Positions 57,601 through 61,248 of a DNA stretch of 64,000 nt are shown in pieces. A program made the position numbers and the translations under genes. A model generated the notes under the pieces. That model had not been told where the DNA came from and searched no databases. It saw only the letters and a list, made by a program, of their open reading frames with translations. This DNA comes from Cryptomeria japonica (Eukaryota > Streptophyta > Pinopsida > Cupressales > Cupressaceae): assembly GCF_030272615.1 (NCBI RefSeq), contig NC_081415.1, forward strand, positions 420,166,257 to 420,230,256, given 5' to 3'. Numbering within the stretch: position 1 is the stretch's first letter; each line of letters starts with the position of its first letter.

Positions 57601-59587
57601 TAATATATAAAATAAGAGGCTAGACTTGCTTTATGGTCTGCCACAAAGTTCATTCACTGGACAATGAGAAACCAGTTGATGATACTAAGGAGCCTAAGGA
57701 AGAACCTGAAGAGTAGGAAGAAAAGACAAAGGAATATTATGGAGATGAGGAGCAAGCTCATAATCAATAGCCTTTTCCTTTTGTTTTCTGTTATTTGTGT
57801 TTATTTTCTTCTTTCCTATTTGGCTTAAGATACATGTTTCATGATCAATAATGTAAGGATAGTACCCTCCTTTACAAGATTAGAATTTACATCCAACCTG
57901 GCCAGTGAGATTTTTCCTTTCAGTATTTTCAGATATTTTCCTTGTATGCTTAAAATAAAAATATAATATTTTTCTTTAGCAAAAAGAGTTGGAAACAACA
58001 AATGCACACTGTACCTTATGCATACTCACAACCACATATTCAAGTCAGAAATAAAGAAGAGCAATCTTCAAAATTCCAGCGTATTTTCTCTCCTTCCCAT
58101 TCTATCAGATTTAGCGAAAAAGGTGCCGTATATTGCTTTTTAATACACTTCATTAGTTTATACTTTATAGTAATTTCAGTATTCTCAGATATTTTACTTG
58201 TGTGCTTAAAGCTAATACAATAGTTTTCTTTAGCAGAAAAAGTTGCAAAAAACAAATGCACAATGTACCTTATGCATCCTCACAACCACATATTCAAGTC
58301 AGAAATAAAGAAGAGAAATCTTCAAAACTAATTCCAACATATTTTCTCTCCTTCCCCTCCTATCAAATTTAACTAAAAAAGGTGCCTTATATTGCTTTTT
58401 AATACACTTTATTAGTTTATACTTTATAGTAATTGGCTAGCATCCCCATCTACTGAATCAATATTTTGTATAGCTTATACAGCATTATCTGCCCTTATTT
58501 TCTAAAATAAACCCAATTCCACATCAATCTTCAGATCAATAGTCATAATGTTGTTAGACTTTAGAGGCAAACAAGATTGTATCCCTAAGGTATACAATCA
58601 AAATATTTAAATATGTCCACAGGGCAGGAATAAAGTATATTAACAATATATTTTTGAGATACAACACACATTATTGTGCTCTGCCATCAGTAAAGATAAC
58701 AATTTAAGCAAATTGATTATTAACAAATAGGTAATGATCATACACCTGAATAGGAAGTTCTTTTTAATTGGCAAACACTCAAAAAAAGGAACGCCAAGAG
58801 ATCAGAGCATGAAAATACCCCTGAAGAATCAGCTGAGGAAGCTTGGAAAGTAGTGCCAGATTTCTTATCAGGTTCACCGACTATGGGAGGGCTTCTATTG
58901 CTGTCACTTTTAAAAGATGGCAAGTCCTCAGGGCAAGGAAAAGCATTGCCAAACGTTTCTTCATTATGACTGTCGGCGTGACTATCTTCATTATCTTCCC
59001 CAAAATCCTCTGACCGCAGGACGGATGAATACTTGCTTTCCTCATCAAATTTCTCTGACTCATTTGCAAACGGGACACCTCTTTCCTTTTACACAGAGAA
59101 AAAAACTCAATAATTAAATCATGAACCCAACTACAGATGCTAGGAATTTGGGAAAAATATAAAAAACTGACAATACTGCAAATAAAGAATATCAAATTTC
59201 TCTGACTCATTTGCAAAGGGGACACCTCTTTCCTTTTACACAGAGAAAAACTCAATAATTAAATCATGAACCCAACTACAGATGCTAGGATTTTGAGAAA
59301 AATATAAAAACTGACAATACTGCAAATAAAGAATATCAATATATAAATTACAAGAAGAAGAAAAGGTGAAAATGGAAAGATAATCTAAGAATATGCAATA
59401 CAATCTTACCTCTGCTACATGGAAATTCCCACTGGCTTGCTTCTCAATTTCTCTTGCAATTAATGAAGCTCTCCTTTCCAAATCTCGCATCTGTGGTCCC
59501 CTCTCAAGTTTTGTAGTGTACAGCTCCTCATCAAATGTGCTTTCCACACCAAACAGGCACTTGTTTGTTTCAAATTGATCCCAATTC
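3397..59587 (-). CDS. CID3/4: Ataxin-2 homologue (CID3/CID4-like), 12 exons, N-terminus missing
   Basis: This is the conserved host gene of the window. Joining 59410-59587, 58819-59085, 50808-50938, 50506-50614, 49917-49950, 49641-49703, 49260-49558, 48801-49139, 25465-25569, 25153-25215, 16335-16425 and 3397-3668 (reverse strand) gives 1951 nt: one leftover base, 649 codons and a stop, with every junction in frame. The product has an LsmAD region first (NWDQFETNKCLFGVE, then LERGPQMRDLERRASLIARE), an acidic Ser-rich linker, a PAM2 motif (LNPNAKEF) and a Pro/Gln-rich tail. Family knowledge: plant ataxin-2 proteins bind the C-terminal MLLE domain of poly(A)-binding protein through PAM2 and act in cytoplasmic mRNP and stress-granule biology. 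The Lsm (SM-ATX) domain that normally precedes LsmAD is absent here and should lie upstream of 59588, probably outside the window. CID3 and CID4 cannot be told apart. Introns reach 23.2 kb. Confidence 0.92.
4130..5110. repeat. Decayed dispersed repeat, inverted copy near 10.0-10.5 kb
   Basis: The stretch around 4960-5100 (ATTCGATAAGTTTGCTGAG, then an AAGTCCCGA segment, then AATTGCCAAGTCAG) reappears in reverse complement at 10035-10180. The flanks share A/T-rich stretches. It looks like two copies of one old intronic repeat in opposite orientation. No coding content. Confidence 0.45.
5815..9485 (+). mobile_element. LTR element without recognisable genes (non-autonomous)
   Basis: Two direct repeats about 3.4 kb apart (about 5815-6090 and 9147-9485) share long stretches, for example CTCATAATGTAATCATATTG and GGGTGGCTAT. 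Both end in a short palindromic block around TGGTATAGAG...CTATACCA. After the first copy comes TGGCATCAAAGC (6092-6103), a near match to the tRNA-Met primer-binding site. Before the second lies AAGGGGGG (9139-9146), a polypurine tract. The 3 kb between shows no gag, protease, integrase or RT that I can recognise. The 5' LTR is shorter than the 3' one. Confidence 0.7.
6092..6103 (+). other. Primer-binding site of the LTR element
   Basis: TGGCATCAAAGC immediately follows the left LTR and differs at two positions from TGGTATCAGAGC, the tRNA-iMet complement used by many plant retrotransposons. Confidence 0.6.
9486..11136 (-). pseudogene. Degenerate sequence downstream of the gag pseudogene
   Basis: Minus-strand frames at 9732-10043 and 10549-10830 stay open for about 100 and 93 codons but match no domain I recognise. 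They lie downstream of the gag gene at 11137-12260, where protease or pol would be expected in a Ty3-like element. The block is interrupted by the dispersed repeat at about 10035-10480. Assignment to the same element is inference. Confidence 0.35.
11137..12260 (-). pseudogene. Ty3-type gag with CCHC zinc knuckles
   Basis: On the minus strand the sequence reads KLPKFMGNGSEDP, then HWLRAFPTKL, IAIDWFLEIE and SWDSLKKEFKAKL, the classic retrotransposon gag order (LPxFxG, LRxFPxSLxGxAxxW, SWxxLxxxF). Further on it has LYCTECKVEGYAKVNYSK, a degenerate knuckle, and LCK(stop)CGPSDHEYIDC, a CX2CX4HX4C knuckle with a stop in it. Stop codons and frameshifts make it a pseudogene. It lies sense to the host gene inside a 12.7 kb intron. 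Confidence 0.8.
13562..14110 (-). pseudogene. Ty1/copia reverse transcriptase fragment
   Basis: The minus strand reads LELVDLPLGRKPI, AKGYLQHEGVDFEETFA, KMVTFQLLLSNATQFGWKVY, then after one stop MDVQRAFLNGDIHEEIYM and a stretch ending LVCKLFKS. This is the start of the copia RT domain (WELVDLPxGxKPI, VAKGYxQxxGxDYxETFAPVAK, MDVxxAFLNGxLxEEVYM). The upstream part to about 14110 is decayed linker. No LTRs could be paired with it. Confidence 0.85.
14400..15550. other. Intronic sequence without recognised features
   Basis: Two short open frames (14938-15162 minus, 15151-15360 plus) have no domain, no splice-site support and no resemblance to a known family. Nothing else stands out. Confidence 0.4.
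15557..16009. repeat. Foldback element flanked by 52-bp direct repeats
   Basis: Left arm 15613-15749 and right arm 15797-15898 are inverted copies: CTTGAAAAGCTAGAGAT and GTTAACAAGGGGGCATTT on the left are mirrored by ATCTCTAGCTTTTCAAG and AAATGCCCCCTTGTTAAC on the right. The left arm has about 35 extra bases. The block is bracketed by imperfect 52-bp direct repeats at 15557-15608 and 15958-16009, both starting GCAACATTAA and ending TAATCTGTC. A transcript could form a hairpin of about 100 bp. Confidence 0.78.
16335..16425 (-). CDS. CID3/4: Ataxin-2 exon k
   Basis: The exon has 30 codons, DMMQGSQVSLPQG to HHAQQSKHR, plus the first base of a Gly codon. The acceptor is GAAG (16426-16427) and the donor CGTG|GTATG (16333-16334). 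Met/Gln-rich tail sequence. It is flanked by introns of 8.7 and 12.7 kb. Confidence 0.86.
16426..18330. other. Intronic sequence, no gene recognised
   Basis: Minus-strand open frames at 16843-17040, 17053-17331 and 17546-17831 lack domains. Near 18120-18215 the motif TTGGTGCC occurs three times in short tandem, which may be the edge of an old LTR. I could not find a partner repeat. Confidence 0.35.
18330..20930 (+). pseudogene. Heavily decayed LINE (ORF1 knuckle, endonuclease, RT start)
   Basis: ORF1 end: MDLKGIPI followed by HTCNKVGHITKHS, a zinc-knuckle remnant. Endonuclease: WTLISGDFDVILC at about 19650 (GDFNV motif), then RIFSLGLTRVK, and the post-endonuclease linker FVWIKAPSFH and YIKRCHKDWK at 20000-20130. 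RT start: ALGHNGLTAGFF-like text near 20540 and ISLCNTI, then RGFVMVRQMLDSIIMTHNIL near 20770. Many stops and frameshifts. The element is antisense to the host gene and older than the LINE at 29.1 kb. Confidence 0.72.
21030..22460. repeat. Segmental duplication with an offset of about 865 bp
   Basis: GCAAGAAACCATTCATGATA occurs at 21069 and 21931, and GTTTGAAACTAAATTTTGAT near 21231 and 22099. The following segments keep the same order, including a conserved AGCATTACACTTGGTAATG-like block that also has an extra internal copy near 21696. Both units end with a TTTGGAGGGAAAGGAATAAA block (about 21607 and 22380). No coding content is seen. Confidence 0.8.
22461..23510. other. Intronic sequence without recognised genes
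   Basis: Slightly less AT-rich than its surroundings, with several frames of 60-75 codons on both strands but no domain or splice support. It leads into the hammerhead-like tag at 23514. Confidence 0.35.
23512..23582 (+). other. Hammerhead-like tag, copy 1
   Basis: CTGATGA (23514-23520) is followed by a hairpin (GGATCA 23522-23527 pairs with TGATCT 23535-23540, one G-U) and GAAAC (23541-23545). CUGANGA, stem II and GAAA are the conserved core of hammerhead ribozymes. One extra U between the first box and the stem departs from the canonical core, so activity is doubtful. A second copy with about 70 bp of shared sequence lies at 54036-54106. Confidence 0.5.
23608..24583. mobile_element. GC- and CpG-rich GGGGACG element with inverted ends
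   Basis: Within an AT-rich intron this block is dominated by GGGGACGG runs at both ends in inverted orientation: CCACGGGC...GGGGACGGGG on the left, CCCC...GTCC...CCCGTGG on the right. Inside are hairpins of the form GGGGCAGCGCCCC (23990-24110) and a dense array of GAGACGTCTC-type palindromes (24260-24440). It shares TTTCCGGGACGGGG and CCCCGAGAC with the 375-bp element at 26644. No target duplication was found. The open frames across it in several frames are composition artefacts. Confidence 0.65.
24584..25152. other. Intronic sequence without features
   Basis: AT-rich. No coding frame or repeat recognised between the GC-rich element and exon j. Confidence 0.4.
25153..25215 (-). CDS. CID3/4: Ataxin-2 exon j (63 nt)
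   Basis: The exon has 21 codons, from YSQPMVYGQPGSVVYIQ to PYTN, phase 0 at both ends. The acceptor is GGCAG (25216-25217), preceded on the minus strand by a T run, and the donor is AAT|GTAAGG (25151-25152). It continues the Tyr/Gln/Pro-rich tail without interruption. Confidence 0.87.
25465..25569 (-). CDS. CID3/4: Ataxin-2 exon i after a 23 kb intron
   Basis: The exon has 35 codons from QLIAHSFNGQQPIRY to YVHPGNQM, phase 0 at both ends. The acceptor is a CAGCAG (NAGNAG) tandem, so the first Gln codon may be included or skipped. The donor is ATG|GTAAAC at 25463-25464. The Gln/Pro/Tyr-rich composition matches the C-terminal tail of plant ataxin-2 proteins. Confidence 0.88.
25640..25800. repeat. 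About 79-bp tandem duplication beside exon i
   Basis: Two copies of a unit containing TTTTGTTTGCTC(G/A)CACC, CACAAATCCTAAC and GATGAATGAAATTTAAGCA lie about 75 bp upstream of the exon i acceptor (in gene direction), within the probable branch-point and upstream region. Confidence 0.8.
26644..27018. mobile_element. 375-bp MITE, 8-bp target duplication
   Basis: The ends are CTATGTTACCC and GGGTAACATAG (perfect 11-bp terminal inverted repeat). GTTAATGA directly flanks both sides (26636-26643 and 27019-27026). An 8-bp duplication fits the hAT superfamily. The interior carries GGGGACGG-type motifs and TTTCCGGGACGGGG, shared with the larger element at 23.6 kb, and no coding capacity, so it would be mobilised in trans. 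Confidence 0.82.
27019..29107. other. Old LTR-like debris: PBS-like site, TATA box
   Basis: TGGTATTAGAG (27803-27813) directly follows a CATTACA end and resembles a tRNA-Met primer-binding site. GAGGTATAAAAGGGAG (about 28223-28238) is a good TATA box followed by a T/G-poor leader. A short tandem repeat of TGTATGCTCCGTGTTT-like units lies at 27895-27962. These suggest remains of one or more LTR retrotransposons, but no partner LTR was found and no gene is seen. Confidence 0.35.
28227..28233 (+). promoter_or_regulatory. TATA box candidate (LTR-like promoter)
   Basis: TATAAAA in the context GAGGTATAAAAGGGAG. It lies upstream of no recognised host gene and may be the promoter of a decayed LTR. 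Functional status unknown. Confidence 0.3.
29463..30904 (+). pseudogene. LINE ORF1: DUF4283 + CCHC RNA-binding protein
   Basis: The likely start is the ATG of MAAQKGPMGAS at 29463. The open frame extends further upstream, but that part looks like untranslated leader. DUF4283 reads from EDDIEYLSRHALSCKFMG through FEGGPYFYNQIGLFIKPW to VPVWIRLPWFPLEFW. The knuckle CRICHEYGHLQKMC (CX2CX4HX4C) lies near 30220-30265. Two in-frame stops (TGA at 30380-30382, TAG at 30656-30658) split an otherwise continuous frame of about 480 codons that ends at 30904. In plant L1 elements this protein coats the RNA for reverse transcription. Its stop overlaps the ORF2 start by ATGA. Confidence 0.85.
30901..31857 (+). 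pseudogene. LINE ORF2 endonuclease domain with internal duplication
   Basis: It starts MIVLSWNVRGLNSIPRQKAI at 30901. AP-endonuclease motifs follow: NWNVRGLN-type start, VVFIQEMK (the Glu of the active site), NVYAP, LILAGDFNVV and SERLDRFLVSS. The SDH motif survives only after the duplication (GSDH near 31848-31859). A 275-bp tandem repeat (31308-31582 and 31583-31857) doubles the GDFNV to LDRFLVSS part and shifts the frame. The second copy also has a TAG stop after FLVSSY. In the family this domain nicks target DNA for target-primed reverse transcription. Confidence 0.88.
31308..31857 (+). repeat. 275-bp tandem duplication within the LINE endonuclease
   Basis: TCTGGCAGGTGATTTTAATG begins at 31311 and again at 31586. 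The two 275-bp units differ by only a handful of substitutions. Because 275 is not a multiple of three, the second unit is in another frame. Confidence 0.95.
31858..35204 (+). pseudogene. LINE ORF2: reverse transcriptase, zinc-binding domain, partial RNase H
   Basis: The linker MWLRDASLQDHMLEWWREGK and SQIDWLQEGYRNTGLFHNS lead into RT: GKALGPNGFPIEFFQ, NSFRPIVLCNVIYKIITK, EEQGGFVSGRQILDG, LDMAKAYDRVKWSFL, GLRQGDPLSPYLFIL and the catalytic FVDD at 33262-33273. Then come the thumb (WLSIAGRVTLLKSVVQALP), zf-RVT (WPKCNFFLWLVVQNRCLTW, CVLCHESEENNSHLFFQC) and RNase H (YTDGSSRGNPGYAGVGG), cut off near 35195. A TAG at 32644-32646, a TGA near 34172 and several frameshifts inactivate it. Confidence 0.92.
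35205..35690. other. Junction sequence between two LINEs
   Basis: Begins at the abrupt end of the RNase H domain. No conserved frame is seen. It may be the RT part of the older LINE, too decayed to read. Confidence 0.35.
35691..36759 (+). pseudogene. Older LINE: zinc-binding domain and RNase H start
   Basis: NAFAWATIQKGIFTTKRLKN and SRCVLCKNKRK match the zf-RVT domain. After the 150-bp repeats the frame gives LENAIEEAINSATKTQNARN, HPINGVGGALPL, then VPPEEWLKLNFGSASRGN, CIIKDHRQKLISHASKN and NEAKA, the start of an RNase H (RVT_3) domain with the catalytic Asp changed to Gly. The domain breaks off at 36759, where the inverted-repeat element begins, and resumes at 41958. Confidence 0.78.
35857..36308. 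repeat. Three tandem copies of a 150-bp unit
   Basis: TTGGATGCCAATTTGT starts at 35861, 36011 and 36161 (offset exactly 150). The copies are nearly identical. The third carries one extra A (TTAAGACAC) and a small change after it. The array sits just after the zf-RVT part of the older LINE and must be a recent local amplification, because it is far cleaner than the surrounding sequence. Confidence 0.95.
36760..37501 (+). repeat. Left inverted arm (about 742 bp)
   Basis: It begins TGTTGGGTGAAAATTTTG and ends in TTCATAC. Similarity to the right arm runs to the very end and stops abruptly at 37501, where interior sequence (CACATAAAAG) starts. Confidence 0.9.
37909..41190 (-). pseudogene. Unidentified gene carried by the inverted-repeat element
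   Basis: Joining frames gives roughly 1000 codons. N-terminal part: DTEIGYVDLEQFQKRIKK, KKLIRLDEEFFDSIFKCP and a globular block with WPETLSRCEFIEEVNDLI, FGYYMVMMDKKLYNKRVSDH and YPFDKIVLMELARQM. Middle: Ser/Pro/Glu-rich and basic. C-terminus: 38532-37909 is Lys/Glu/Leu-rich and looks like coiled coil (LEHQMNILERLVKDTRKAQK). Known breaks: an in-frame stop after FPMSA, a frameshift near 40820, stops near 40243 and 39797, and a frameshift near 39990. I recognise no RT, integrase, DDE transposase, helicase or RNase H. It resembles uncharacterised repeat-borne plant proteins in style only. Confidence 0.6.
41241..41957 (-). repeat. Right inverted arm (about 717 bp)
   Basis: Read on the minus strand it begins at 41957 with TGTTGGGTGAAAATTTTG and ends TTCATAC at 41241, then AAAAGAGGGATGG. 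It lacks 25 bases present in the left arm near its position 100. It lies upstream of the internal gene in the gene's own direction. Confidence 0.9.
41958..43338 (+). pseudogene. Older LINE resumed: RNase H end, 3' UTR, poly(A)
   Basis: After the second TGATT the frame continues TSLQTIWSQISPHCKG, YGNCECH and ENMPSLGLINDL, the rest of the RNase H domain interrupted at 36759. No good coding follows. At 43304-43338 the sequence AGCCCCCCAGGCCAACTTC is followed by ATTGACC and a run of 11 A, typical of a plant LINE 3' end with its tail. Linking the tail to this LINE is inference from position and strand. Confidence 0.6.
43339..45279. other. Intronic sequence without recognised genes
   Basis: Short frames at 43539-43799 (minus) and 44256-44577 (both strands) have no domain. 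Otherwise AT-rich sequence with nothing I recognise. Confidence 0.4.
45288..45677. mobile_element. 390-bp MITE rich in AATTCGA, 8-bp target duplication
   Basis: The ends are CTAAGTCACAAGG and CCTGTGACTTAG (inverted repeat with one extra base). GTAATTAA flanks both sides (45280-45287 and 45678-45685). The interior repeats the word AAATTCGA in both orientations on each side of a middle section. The 8-bp duplication points to the hAT superfamily. No coding capacity. Confidence 0.85.
45678..46659. other. Intronic sequence without features
   Basis: AT-rich, with one 64-codon minus-strand frame that has no support. Nothing recognised. Confidence 0.4.
46660..48140 (+). pseudogene. Ty1/copia gag and protease-region debris
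   Basis: Readable pieces in order are SESQRFNANNYPFGKVE, a gag segment with MFSVKMLEGDSLQQHLF (compare the LxMxEGxSLxEHL pattern of copia gag), and DEVEKFTFQNVLYMRSSNKTFLSISK, which matches the stretch before the GAG-pre-integrase domain (LxDVLYVPxLxxNLLSVxxL). Stops and frameshifts are frequent. Two related blocks near 47840 and 47970 (AATAATATGTT(G)GCTGGTTT) hint at an internal duplication. No LTR pair was found. Confidence 0.68.
48141..48798. other. Start of the 23 kb intron (gene direction)
   Basis: No coding frame with support. It follows the GC donor of exon h on the minus strand. Confidence 0.4.
48801..49139 (-). CDS. CID3/4: Ataxin-2 exon h: second half of PAM2, Pro/Gln tail; GC donor
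   Basis: The exon has 113 codons in phase 0. It starts EFKLNPNAKSYTP, so the joined protein reads LNPNAKEFKLNPNAKSYTP: a PAM2 core followed by a second LNPNAK. A Pro/Gln/Val-rich tail ends KISPPGQQ. The acceptor is TGCAG at 49140-49141. The donor is CAG|GCAAGT at 48799-48800, the usual context of a GC-AG intron. A GT four bases further downstream would shift the frame. Codon count and phase both favour the GC donor. Confidence 0.9.
49260..49558 (-). CDS. CID3/4: Ataxin-2 exon g: Ser/Thr-rich, first half of PAM2
   Basis: The exon completes a Gly codon and encodes 99 codons, a long Ser/Thr/Pro-rich stretch ending KKSALNPNAK, the first half of a PAM2 motif. The acceptor is CTGCAG (49559-49560) and the donor AAG|GTATTG (49258-49259), phase 0. 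PAM2 motifs bind the MLLE domain of poly(A)-binding protein. Confidence 0.93.
49641..49703 (-). CDS. CID3/4: Ataxin-2 exon f (63 nt)
   Basis: The exon contributes DGGKLPSVDRSEMLPKVECS between two split codons (Thr in, Gly out). The acceptor is TGCAG at 49704-49705 and the donor CAG|GTGTG at 49639-49640. It is linker sequence without a domain. Only 82 bp of intron separate it from the next exon, the shortest intron of the gene. Confidence 0.85.
49917..49950 (-). CDS. CID3/4: Ataxin-2 microexon e (34 nt)
   Basis: The exon encodes KELDVFPSEVS plus the first base of a Thr codon. The acceptor is a long pyrimidine stretch with TGCAG at 49951-49952, and the donor is TCAA|GTGCGT. A second GT four bases downstream would put a stop codon immediately after the next junction, so the upstream GT is chosen. 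The exon is very short and easily missed by automated annotation. Confidence 0.8.
50506..50614 (-). CDS. CID3/4: Ataxin-2 exon d
   Basis: One base completes the split Arg codon, then 36 codons follow, from ELNESNIREN to ESMKDIS. The polypyrimidine tract and AG (50615-50616) are good, and the donor is TCT|GTAAGT at 50504-50505. It is a hydrophilic Asn/Lys/Glu-rich linker with no known domain. It lies 193 bp from the previous exon. Confidence 0.85.
50808..50938 (-). CDS. CID3/4: Ataxin-2 exon c: Ser-rich linker
   Basis: The exon runs from VRASLHHNHFARDTS to LVKGVSR. It enters in phase 0 and leaves after two bases of an Arg codon. The acceptor AG is at 50939-50940 and the donor CAG|GTATG at 50806-50807. 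It is low-complexity linker with no named domain. It is accepted because splice sites, phase and position fit the gene. The intron before it is 7.9 kb and carries a hAT transposase relic, so a small missed exon there cannot be excluded. Confidence 0.85.
51350..53067 (+). pseudogene. hAT transposase pseudogene (DUF659 + dimerisation domain)
   Basis: DUF659 region: RNRPLINAIAVTPKGAMFFKS, then after a frameshift DPRNVVQVIIDNAKNCTAVG and HIFWTPCAVHSLNLMLKKIG. Middle: LRRLRKVHEA and SPNWTIWRQSSTTRAAKVKK. C-terminal hAT dimerisation region: ANSSSSERNLSIYS, HKIKCNRLHSKRTEDLVYVH and SKLRLL. This is the Ac-like plant hAT layout. The N-terminal zinc finger is not seen and there are many stops. An intron-like gap (51809-51912) may be an original intron of the transposase gene. 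It lies in the 7.9 kb host intron, antisense. Confidence 0.87.
53068..54035. other. 3' flank of hAT relic and intronic sequence
   Basis: Includes a run rich in AAACCCAAACC-type words (53270-53340), perhaps the subterminal region of the hAT element. A clear terminal inverted repeat was not found. Confidence 0.35.
54036..54106 (+). other. Hammerhead-like tag, copy 2
   Basis: CTGATGA (54038-54044), one U, then GGATCAC (54046-54052) pairing perfectly with GTGATCC (54058-54064) over a GGAGT loop, then GAAAC (54065-54069). Compared with copy 1 at 23514, both stem sides differ in a way that keeps pairing: the terminal pair is G-C here and G-U there, and this stem is one pair longer. The similarity extends to CTCCGGAAGC-like text about 30 bases downstream. 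Confidence 0.55.
54107..55100. other. Intronic sequence without recognised genes
   Basis: One 75-codon frame at 54794-55021 has no domain. There is a short direct repeat of GGTACCCAAGGTGCAAAATGC-like text near 54500. Confidence 0.35.
55101..56870 (+). pseudogene. Unidentified repeat-borne coding debris
   Basis: A series of plus-strand frames gives protein-like text: a Gly/Asn-rich then basic stretch (about 55237-55593) with NEDPNRKRNDHSPLPPSPPS-like composition, then ALAEYRD, SIQAPITITQVSVWETYRAA, QHNRRYKKNGIYASRFYHN and LGIPVPYARCLEKDNK, then TLQFEVLPFLSI and LQLGWINPTS. I cannot assign a family. The run of same-strand fragments suggests one decayed gene of a transposable element rather than a host gene. 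Confidence 0.35.
56871..57920. other. Intronic sequence without recognised genes
   Basis: A minus-strand frame at 57217-57444 has no known domain. Nothing else is recognised. Confidence 0.35.
57921..58435. repeat. 256-bp tandem duplication
   Basis: CAGTATTTTCAGATATTTTC at 57921 recurs (with C for T) at 58177. The two units share the order CAAATGCACA, ACCTTATGCAT, TCACAACCACATATTCAAGT, AAATAAAGAAGAG, TTTTCTCTCCTTCCC and TTTATACTTTATAGTAATT. No coding content. Confidence 0.9.
58819..59085 (-). CDS. CID3/4: Ataxin-2 exon b: end of LsmAD and acidic linker
   Basis: The exon has 89 codons, phase 0 at both ends. It starts ERGVPFANESEKFDEESKYS, matching the ERG...DEExKYSxV segment that closes LsmAD in plant CID proteins, and continues with a Glu/Asp/Ser-rich stretch ending SADSSG. 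The acceptor AG is at 59086-59087 and the donor reads GGG|GTATTT at 58817-58818, a weaker donor than its neighbours. The acceptor lies inside a 147-bp tandem duplication (see 59044-59338). Confidence 0.88.
59044..59338. repeat. CID3/4: 147-bp tandem duplication covering the exon b acceptor
   Basis: 59044-59190 and 59191-59338 are copies (offset 147). Each contains the first 42 coding bases of exon b, the TTTTACACAG-side acceptor and about 100 bp of intron. The copy at 59191 has the acceptor and partial exon but no donor, and reads into a stop, so the proximal acceptor at 59086 is the productive one. Confidence 0.93.
59410..59587 (-). CDS. CID3/4: Ataxin-2 exon a: LsmAD start
   Basis: The exon encodes 59 full codons from NWDQFETNKCLFGVE to the final GNFHVAE. 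The acceptor is the AG at 59588-59589 and the donor reads GAG|GTAAG at 59408-59409. It starts with one base of a split codon (phase 2 entry) and ends in phase 0. The WxQFExNxxLFGVxS and YTTxLERxxP patterns are the hallmark of the LsmAD domain that follows the Sm-like domain in ataxin-2. The preceding exon is not visible, so the upstream intron is at least 4.4 kb. Confidence 0.93.
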
Positions 59588-61245
59588 CTGCATTTAAGTG
59601 AAGCATCAGATAAACAGTAAAATAGAACCTTCAACACAAATTTTGTTTCCTACATTGTCCCCATGTTCGAAGTTATGCATAAGAACTGCTTTACTCAAAG
59701 CATACTCTACTCCACAGTCGAAGAGTCTATTTATAACATTTTTTCCATTTCAAATCTTCTGCCTCTTACATTTGGAATGATTTTCTAATGAACCCACAAT
59801 ACTGGCCCCAAGGGAAGTGCAAAATTGCTCCATACAGTCACATGAGATACTCATACAGAAAAAGTTAAAAAGTTAAAACATATCCAAATGAACCCAATTA
59901 ACCAAAGTGAGCAATTTTAAATATCATTGGTAGTTATAAATAACGTTTAAAACCTCACTTTCTGTCACGAGATTTCAAAATGTTCTCAACTCTAATCCAA
60001 TGAACTTTTGATTTGTTTTTCATAAGATTAGAAATTCTAGCAGAGTTGAAGTTGAAGAACCCATGTGTTGCATACCTCAAAAAAGGTCTTTACCTTATGT
60101 CTCCTTAAGTGACATTCTAAAATGTCCCTAAAGCTATGGACCATTCAAGAAATCAGGGAAAAGAGGCTTGTCTTTTAATTTTCTACTTTTCTAAGAATCA
60201 GAATTTCTTGATCTCTTTCAGAAGATACATATAGTTAAAAGGACAAAAAGCTGAAATCATGTAACAGGGAAAGAATGGGGAAGCATTAAAGTATGACCAT
60301 TGCTAAGCTTATCATGGTATTCCTCAATTAACACTATTTAGGTTCTTTGCCAAAATCAAAAACCCTAAAGAAAATCAGGGTGATGAATTCATAACTGTAA
60401 CTTACTCCACAATACCCACCCCATCTTATATCCAAATTGGACTGTAAATTCAGCCAACTAAAAATCACCAATCTCAATCACTATAATTGCCTAAGTACAC
60501 AGTTTGAAGACATTGAGCATCTCTCGCAATGCAGATTCAGTATAAATCAGAGATTGCTTAGTTTGAAGTTAGGTACAAAACACAAGTACAGAATGGTCCA
60601 GAGGTGAACTAGACACCCAGAGATCAGAGGCAGCTTCTGGGACAGGAAAATCTAATGATTTAAGTTGCAGTTGAAACACTAGAACCTGTTAAACCAAGGT
60701 CAAAACAATCCCGCATAAAACATCTGACTTGAACAGTTTCAAATAGGGTCAAAAATATCCACCAGAGAACAAACTGGCAGACTCCATGAGATTCAAAGGC
60801 ATTGAAGCATTTGGAATTCCATCCTTTAAAAGTTTTAAATCATTTAAATTATCTGTTTGATTCATCTGCTGATTTTTGTGTATACAAGCACGATGTTTGG
60901 TTTTCTAAGATCTCTTAATGACTTCTGGGCAATTGAGTGAAAAAAGAGGCTGTAAGTTCAGCAAGTTGTAGAGTTGTTTACAAGAATTGCAATATTGTAT
61001 TGCTGATTAGTGTCCTTAAATGCCTGAGAAGGGCAGTAAACTTGTAAATTCATTGGCAGATGGTGGAAGGAGAAGGCAAGTCCTTACTCTTTAACTTTTT
61101 CACACGATAGGTTTTCTCCAGGTTAATCTTTTGTGTTATTACTCTGTTTGTTACATATTTCAGTTCTTGTGGTATTGATTCATGAAAGAGATTTATTATT
61201 CGTGTTGATGAGTTAGTTACAACATATCTATGCTAGTTACAGATC
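59588..61245. other. Upstream ataxin-2 intron, no exon found
   Basis: I looked on the minus strand for the Lsm (SM-ATX) exons that should precede exon a and found none. The stretch near 61020-61245 has the look of the 3' end of an LTR because a primer-binding-like site follows it, but no partner was found. Confidence 0.4.
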
Positions 61246-61248
61246 AGA

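Noticed and set aside
59588-61245. Lsm (SM-ATX) exons of ataxin-2
   Set aside because: Searched on the minus strand for the expected Sm-like patterns and found none. They are most likely beyond the window.
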